64,000 nucleotides of DNA, taken from NCBI GenBank assembly GCA_963725615.1, contig CAVRZO010000010.1:1-64000 (forward strand). The letters are read 5' to 3'. The DNA is from JAIQFF01 sp963725615 (GTDB taxonomy: Bacteria; Acidobacteriota; Terriglobia; Terriglobales; Acidobacteriaceae). Shown here in pieces: positions 61,708 to 64,000 of the stretch. The first letter of the stretch is position 1; each line of letters opens with the position of its first letter. The notes beneath the pieces were generated by a model, which saw only the letters and a program-made list of their open reading frames with translations, did no database searches and was not told the DNA's origin. The position numbers and the translations under genes were made by a program.

Positions 61708-62820
61708 TTAGGCAATCCAGCCTCCACCGACCACAACATCGTCAGCGTAGAATACCGCCGCCTGGCCGGGCGTGACCGCTCGCTGGGGCTGGTCGAATGA
61801 CACCAGAATCTCGTCGTCTCCAGACTTTTCAATCAGCGCTGCCGCACCCTCGTGGCGATGGCGAATCTTGACCTTGACTCGCATGGGCTCGCGTAACTCC
61901 TCGACTGAGATGAGGTTGGTCCGGTGCACCCGAAGGGTGCTGGAGTAGAGTTCCTCCTGATTGCCGACGACCACCTGGCGAGCGTCTCCCTTGATCTGAA
62001 TTACATAGAGCGGCGAACCTGTCGCCACTCCCAGACCCTTGCGCTGGCCCACGGTGAAGTTGTGAATGCCACCGTGCTCGCCTACGACCTCGCCGTCCGC
62101 CGTGACCAATTCGCCGGCCGTATCGGGCAGGGACTCGCCCTGCTCGGCCAGATAAGCGTCCAGGAACTTCTTGTAGTCACCGCCCGGCACGAAACAGATT
62201 TCCTGCGAGTCCGGCTTCTGGGCCAGCGCCAGTCCGTGCTGCTCAGCCAGCTGTCGGACATCAGGCTTCATCATTTCGCCCAGCGGAAACAGAGTGCGGC
62301 TGAGCTGAGCCTGGGTCAATCCAAACAGAAAGTAGGTCTGGTCCTTGGAGCGGTCGGCGGGGCGCTTGAGCAGCCAGCGTCCAAGCTGGTCGTCAAACTC
62401 GACGCGGGCGTAATGACCGGTGGCGAGCGCATCGGCGCCAATCTGCTGCGCCACTATCAATAACTGGTCGAACTTCAGGTGATTGTTGCACAAGCTGCAA
62501 GGGATGGGCGTGCGTCCCGAAAGGTACTGCTCGACAAACGGACGCACCACATCGCGCTCGAAGCGCTCCTCGTGATTGACCACGTAGTACGGGATTCCGA
62601 TGGTCTCGGCGACGCGACGCGCGTCGTAAACATCGTCGAGGGAGCAGCAGCGTCCCTGCACTGCCTCAGGCATGCCCTCGTGCCCGGCCAGGCGACGCTG
62701 GTTCCAGAGCTGCATGGTCAGGCCGACGACATTGTGACCTTCGGCCCGCAGCATGGCCGCAACGGTCGAAGAGTCGACTCCTCCCGACATGGCGACGGCG
62801 ATGGTTCTGGGTGTGGGCAT
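61708..62820 (-). CDS. mnmA: tRNA 2-thiouridylase
   Basis: 370 residues. The PP-loop SGGVDSS (12-18) binds ATP. Cys108/Cys111 in IPCSLCNNHLKF and Cys209 in QEICFVPG are the sulfur-handling cysteines; TGHYARVEF and SKDQTYFLFGL are family segments. It makes s2U34 in Lys, Glu and Gln tRNAs. ATG 62820 is preferred over a TTG at 62853, which lies in an inverted repeat. It is downstream of a cysteine desulfurase that would supply the sulfur. Confidence 0.95.
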   Translation of the reverse strand: MPTPRTIAVAMSGGVDSSTVAAMLRAEGHNVVGLTMQLWNQRRLAGHEGMPEAVQGRCCSLDDVYDARRVAETIGIPYYVVNHEERFERDVVRPFVEQYLSGRTPIPCSLCNNHLKFDQLLIVAQQIGADALATGHYARVEFDDQLGRWLLKRPADRSKDQTYFLFGLTQAQLSRTLFPLGEMMKPDVRQLAEQHGLALAQKPDSQEICFVPGGDYKKFLDAYLAEQGESLPDTAGELVTADGEVVGEHGGIHNFTVGQRKGLGVATGSPLYVIQIKGDARQVVVGNQEELYSSTLRVHRTNLISVEELREPMRVKVKIRHRHEGAAALIEKSGDDEILVSFDQPQRAVTPGQAAVFYADDVVVGGGWIA

Positions 62821-62870
62821 GCGAACAGCTTTAGGCTCTTGGCCTTTAGCCAAGGGCCAATGGCTAAGAG

Positions 62871-64000
62871 CTAACCGCTTCTTTGTTTATTGTATATGGG
62901 AGACAGCTCACGCAGTCTGGCTACGGTCTGCGGAATCAGGCTCAGCGCAAATTCGACATCTCCCTCTGTGTTTTGCTTGCCCAGGCTGAAGCGGAGACTG
63001 CCTCGTGCCCGCTCCGGCGGCATGCCCATCGCGGTCAGGACATGTGACGGCTCAATCGCTCCGGAAGAACATGCAGCTCCGGTCGAGACGGCCAATCCCT
63101 TCAGGTCGAGGGCAATCACCAGAGCTTCACCCTCGATGCAATCAAAATAGATGCTGCTGGTATTCGGCACCCGCGGCGCGCCCTGGCCATTCACTCCGGC
63201 AGATTCGACCTCCCTCAGGATGGTTCGCTCCAGGTGGTCACGCATGTGAGACATGGTCTCGAGATCGCCGCGAGCAATCGCCTCGCGAGCCAGTTCTGCA
63301 GCTTTGCCCAGCGCGACGATGCCGGGAACGTTCTCCGTCCCCGCCCGCCGCGAACGCTCGTGGCTTCCACCATGCAGCATCGGGCGCAGCTTGGTTCCCT
63401 TCCGGACATACAGTGCTCCCACACCTTGCGGAGCATTCATCTTGTGTCCAGAAATCGAAAGCAGATCGCAACCGATGCGCTTTACGTCGATCGCAACCTT
63501 GCCCGCTGCCTGAACCGCGTCGGTATGAAAATAAACATCGGCTTCGGCGGCGACTTTGCCGATCTCTTCGACCGGTTGCAGCACCCCGGTTTCATTGTTG
63601 GCCATCATGATGGTGATGAGCCTGGTATTCGGCCGCAGGGCCCGGCGCACGTCGTCGGGATCGACCTGGCCCCGGCCGTCAACCGGAACGTAGGTGACGT
63701 CGCAGCCGGAGGCTTCGAGGTGCTTACACGAGTTCAGCACCGCGTGATGTTCGACGGTTGAGCTGATGACATGTTGGGCGGGCTGGACAATTCCGAAGAT
63801 TGCCAGGTTATCGGCCTCGGTGCCGCCGCTGGTGAAGACGATCTCCGCGGGGCGGCATCCCAGCAGGGCGGTTACGGACTCTCGCGCGCGCTCGACAGCC
63901 GCCCGCGTCTCCTGTCCATGATGATGGATGGATGAGGCGTTCCCAAAATGCTCCCCGAAATAGGGCCGCATGGCCTCAAAGACCGCGGGCAGCACGGGTG
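62871..64000 (-). CDS. iscS: Cysteine desulfurase (partial at the window edge)
   Basis: At least 376 residues, N-terminus outside the window. The PLP Lys is in SISGHKMNAPQGVGALY, the active-site Cys in STGAACSSGAIEPSHVL, and EIVFTSGGTEADNLAI is the N-terminal core. It mobilises sulfur from cysteine to scaffolds and to MnmA just downstream (50-base gap). IscS and NifS branches cannot be separated without the missing end; the neighbouring mnmA favours IscS-like function. Confidence 0.93.
   Translation of the reverse strand, partial: PVLPAVFEAMRPYFGEHFGNASSIHHHGQETRAAVERARESVTALLGCRPAEIVFTSGGTEADNLAIFGIVQPAQHVISSTVEHHAVLNSCKHLEASGCDVTYVPVDGRGQVDPDDVRRALRPNTRLITIMMANNETGVLQPVEEIGKVAAEADVYFHTDAVQAAGKVAIDVKRIGCDLLSISGHKMNAPQGVGALYVRKGTKLRPMLHGGSHERSRRAGTENVPGIVALGKAAELAREAIARGDLETMSHMRDHLERTILREVESAGVNGQGAPRVPNTSSIYFDCIEGEALVIALDLKGLAVSTGAACSSGAIEPSHVLTAMGMPPERARGSLRFSLGKQNTEGDVEFALSLIPQTVARLRELSPIYNKQRSG

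Overview
The window looks like a chromosomal segment of a soil-type Acidobacteriota (Koribacter/Acidobacteriaceae-like), inferred from gene content rather than a marker gene. The clade indicators are an Acidobacteria-type VWFA protein (10266-12110), a giant Oar-like TonB-dependent receptor with an N-terminal carboxypeptidase-regulatory domain (17886-21557), a CRTAC1/FG-GAP protein paired with a TPR protein (21906-24613), many glycoside hydrolases and sugar MFS porters, and many short intergenic inverted repeats. There is no rRNA, phage, insertion sequence or CRISPR array. Two tRNAs are present: Gln-CTG (minus strand) and Leu-GAG (plus strand).

Layout. 0-8.4 kb is accessory: two frameshifted genes for Lys/Glu-rich proteins, a SWIM-SNF2 helicase, then a run of toxin-antitoxin loci (DUF433/DUF5615; a solo HigA behind a decayed HigB; a VapBC pair starting at a perfect 34-bp palindrome that also contains a near-consensus promoter), a winged-helix-like protein and a small secreted protein behind a candidate sigma-54 promoter. 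8.6-17.7 kb holds a Gfo/Idh/MocA oxidoreductase, the VWFA protein and a minus-strand run (GlcG-like, KDG kinase, GH3 glucosidase, ACS-type MFS). 17.9-31 kb pairs the TonB receptor (minus) with a divergent, tightly packed plus-strand run: CRTAC1, TPR, KDPG aldolase, RraA-like, SDR, mannonate dehydratase, sugar MFS (broken) and GH39 (broken). 31-41.4 kb contains an HAD phosphatase, a sugar porter, a TIM-barrel isomerase, an outer-membrane-like protein with a cytochrome c, an SMP-30 lactonase/SDR/IlvD-Edd dehydratase operon and a gamma-glutamyltransferase. 41.5-51.3 kb is mixed housekeeping (ATP-grasp, GNAT, FAD monooxygenase, RNase H, PurU, polynucleotide-kinase-like protein, GH42) plus a candidate structured RNA at 45.42-45.69 kb. 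51.6-64 kb is core: gapA-pgk-tpiA-tRNA-Leu-secG, a metallo-hydrolase, an FKBP, two aminotransferases, a zinc-ribbon protein, YtxH- and DUF948-like envelope proteins, and mnmA next to a cysteine desulfurase.

How it fits together (inference). Extracellular plant-sugar polymers would be cut by GH3/GH39/GH42, taken up by the TonB receptor and MFS porters, and oxidised to sugar acids. Mannonate dehydratase, KDG kinase and KDPG aldolase form a hexuronate route to pyruvate and glyceraldehyde-3-phosphate, which the gapA-pgk-tpiA genes can process. SDR, SMP-30 and the IlvD/Edd dehydratase look like a parallel non-phosphorylative sugar oxidation route.

Five frameshifts are seen, all of the single-base-insertion (+1) type, in four genes. 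This points either to sequence error or to clustered decay and should be settled before these loci are called pseudogenes.
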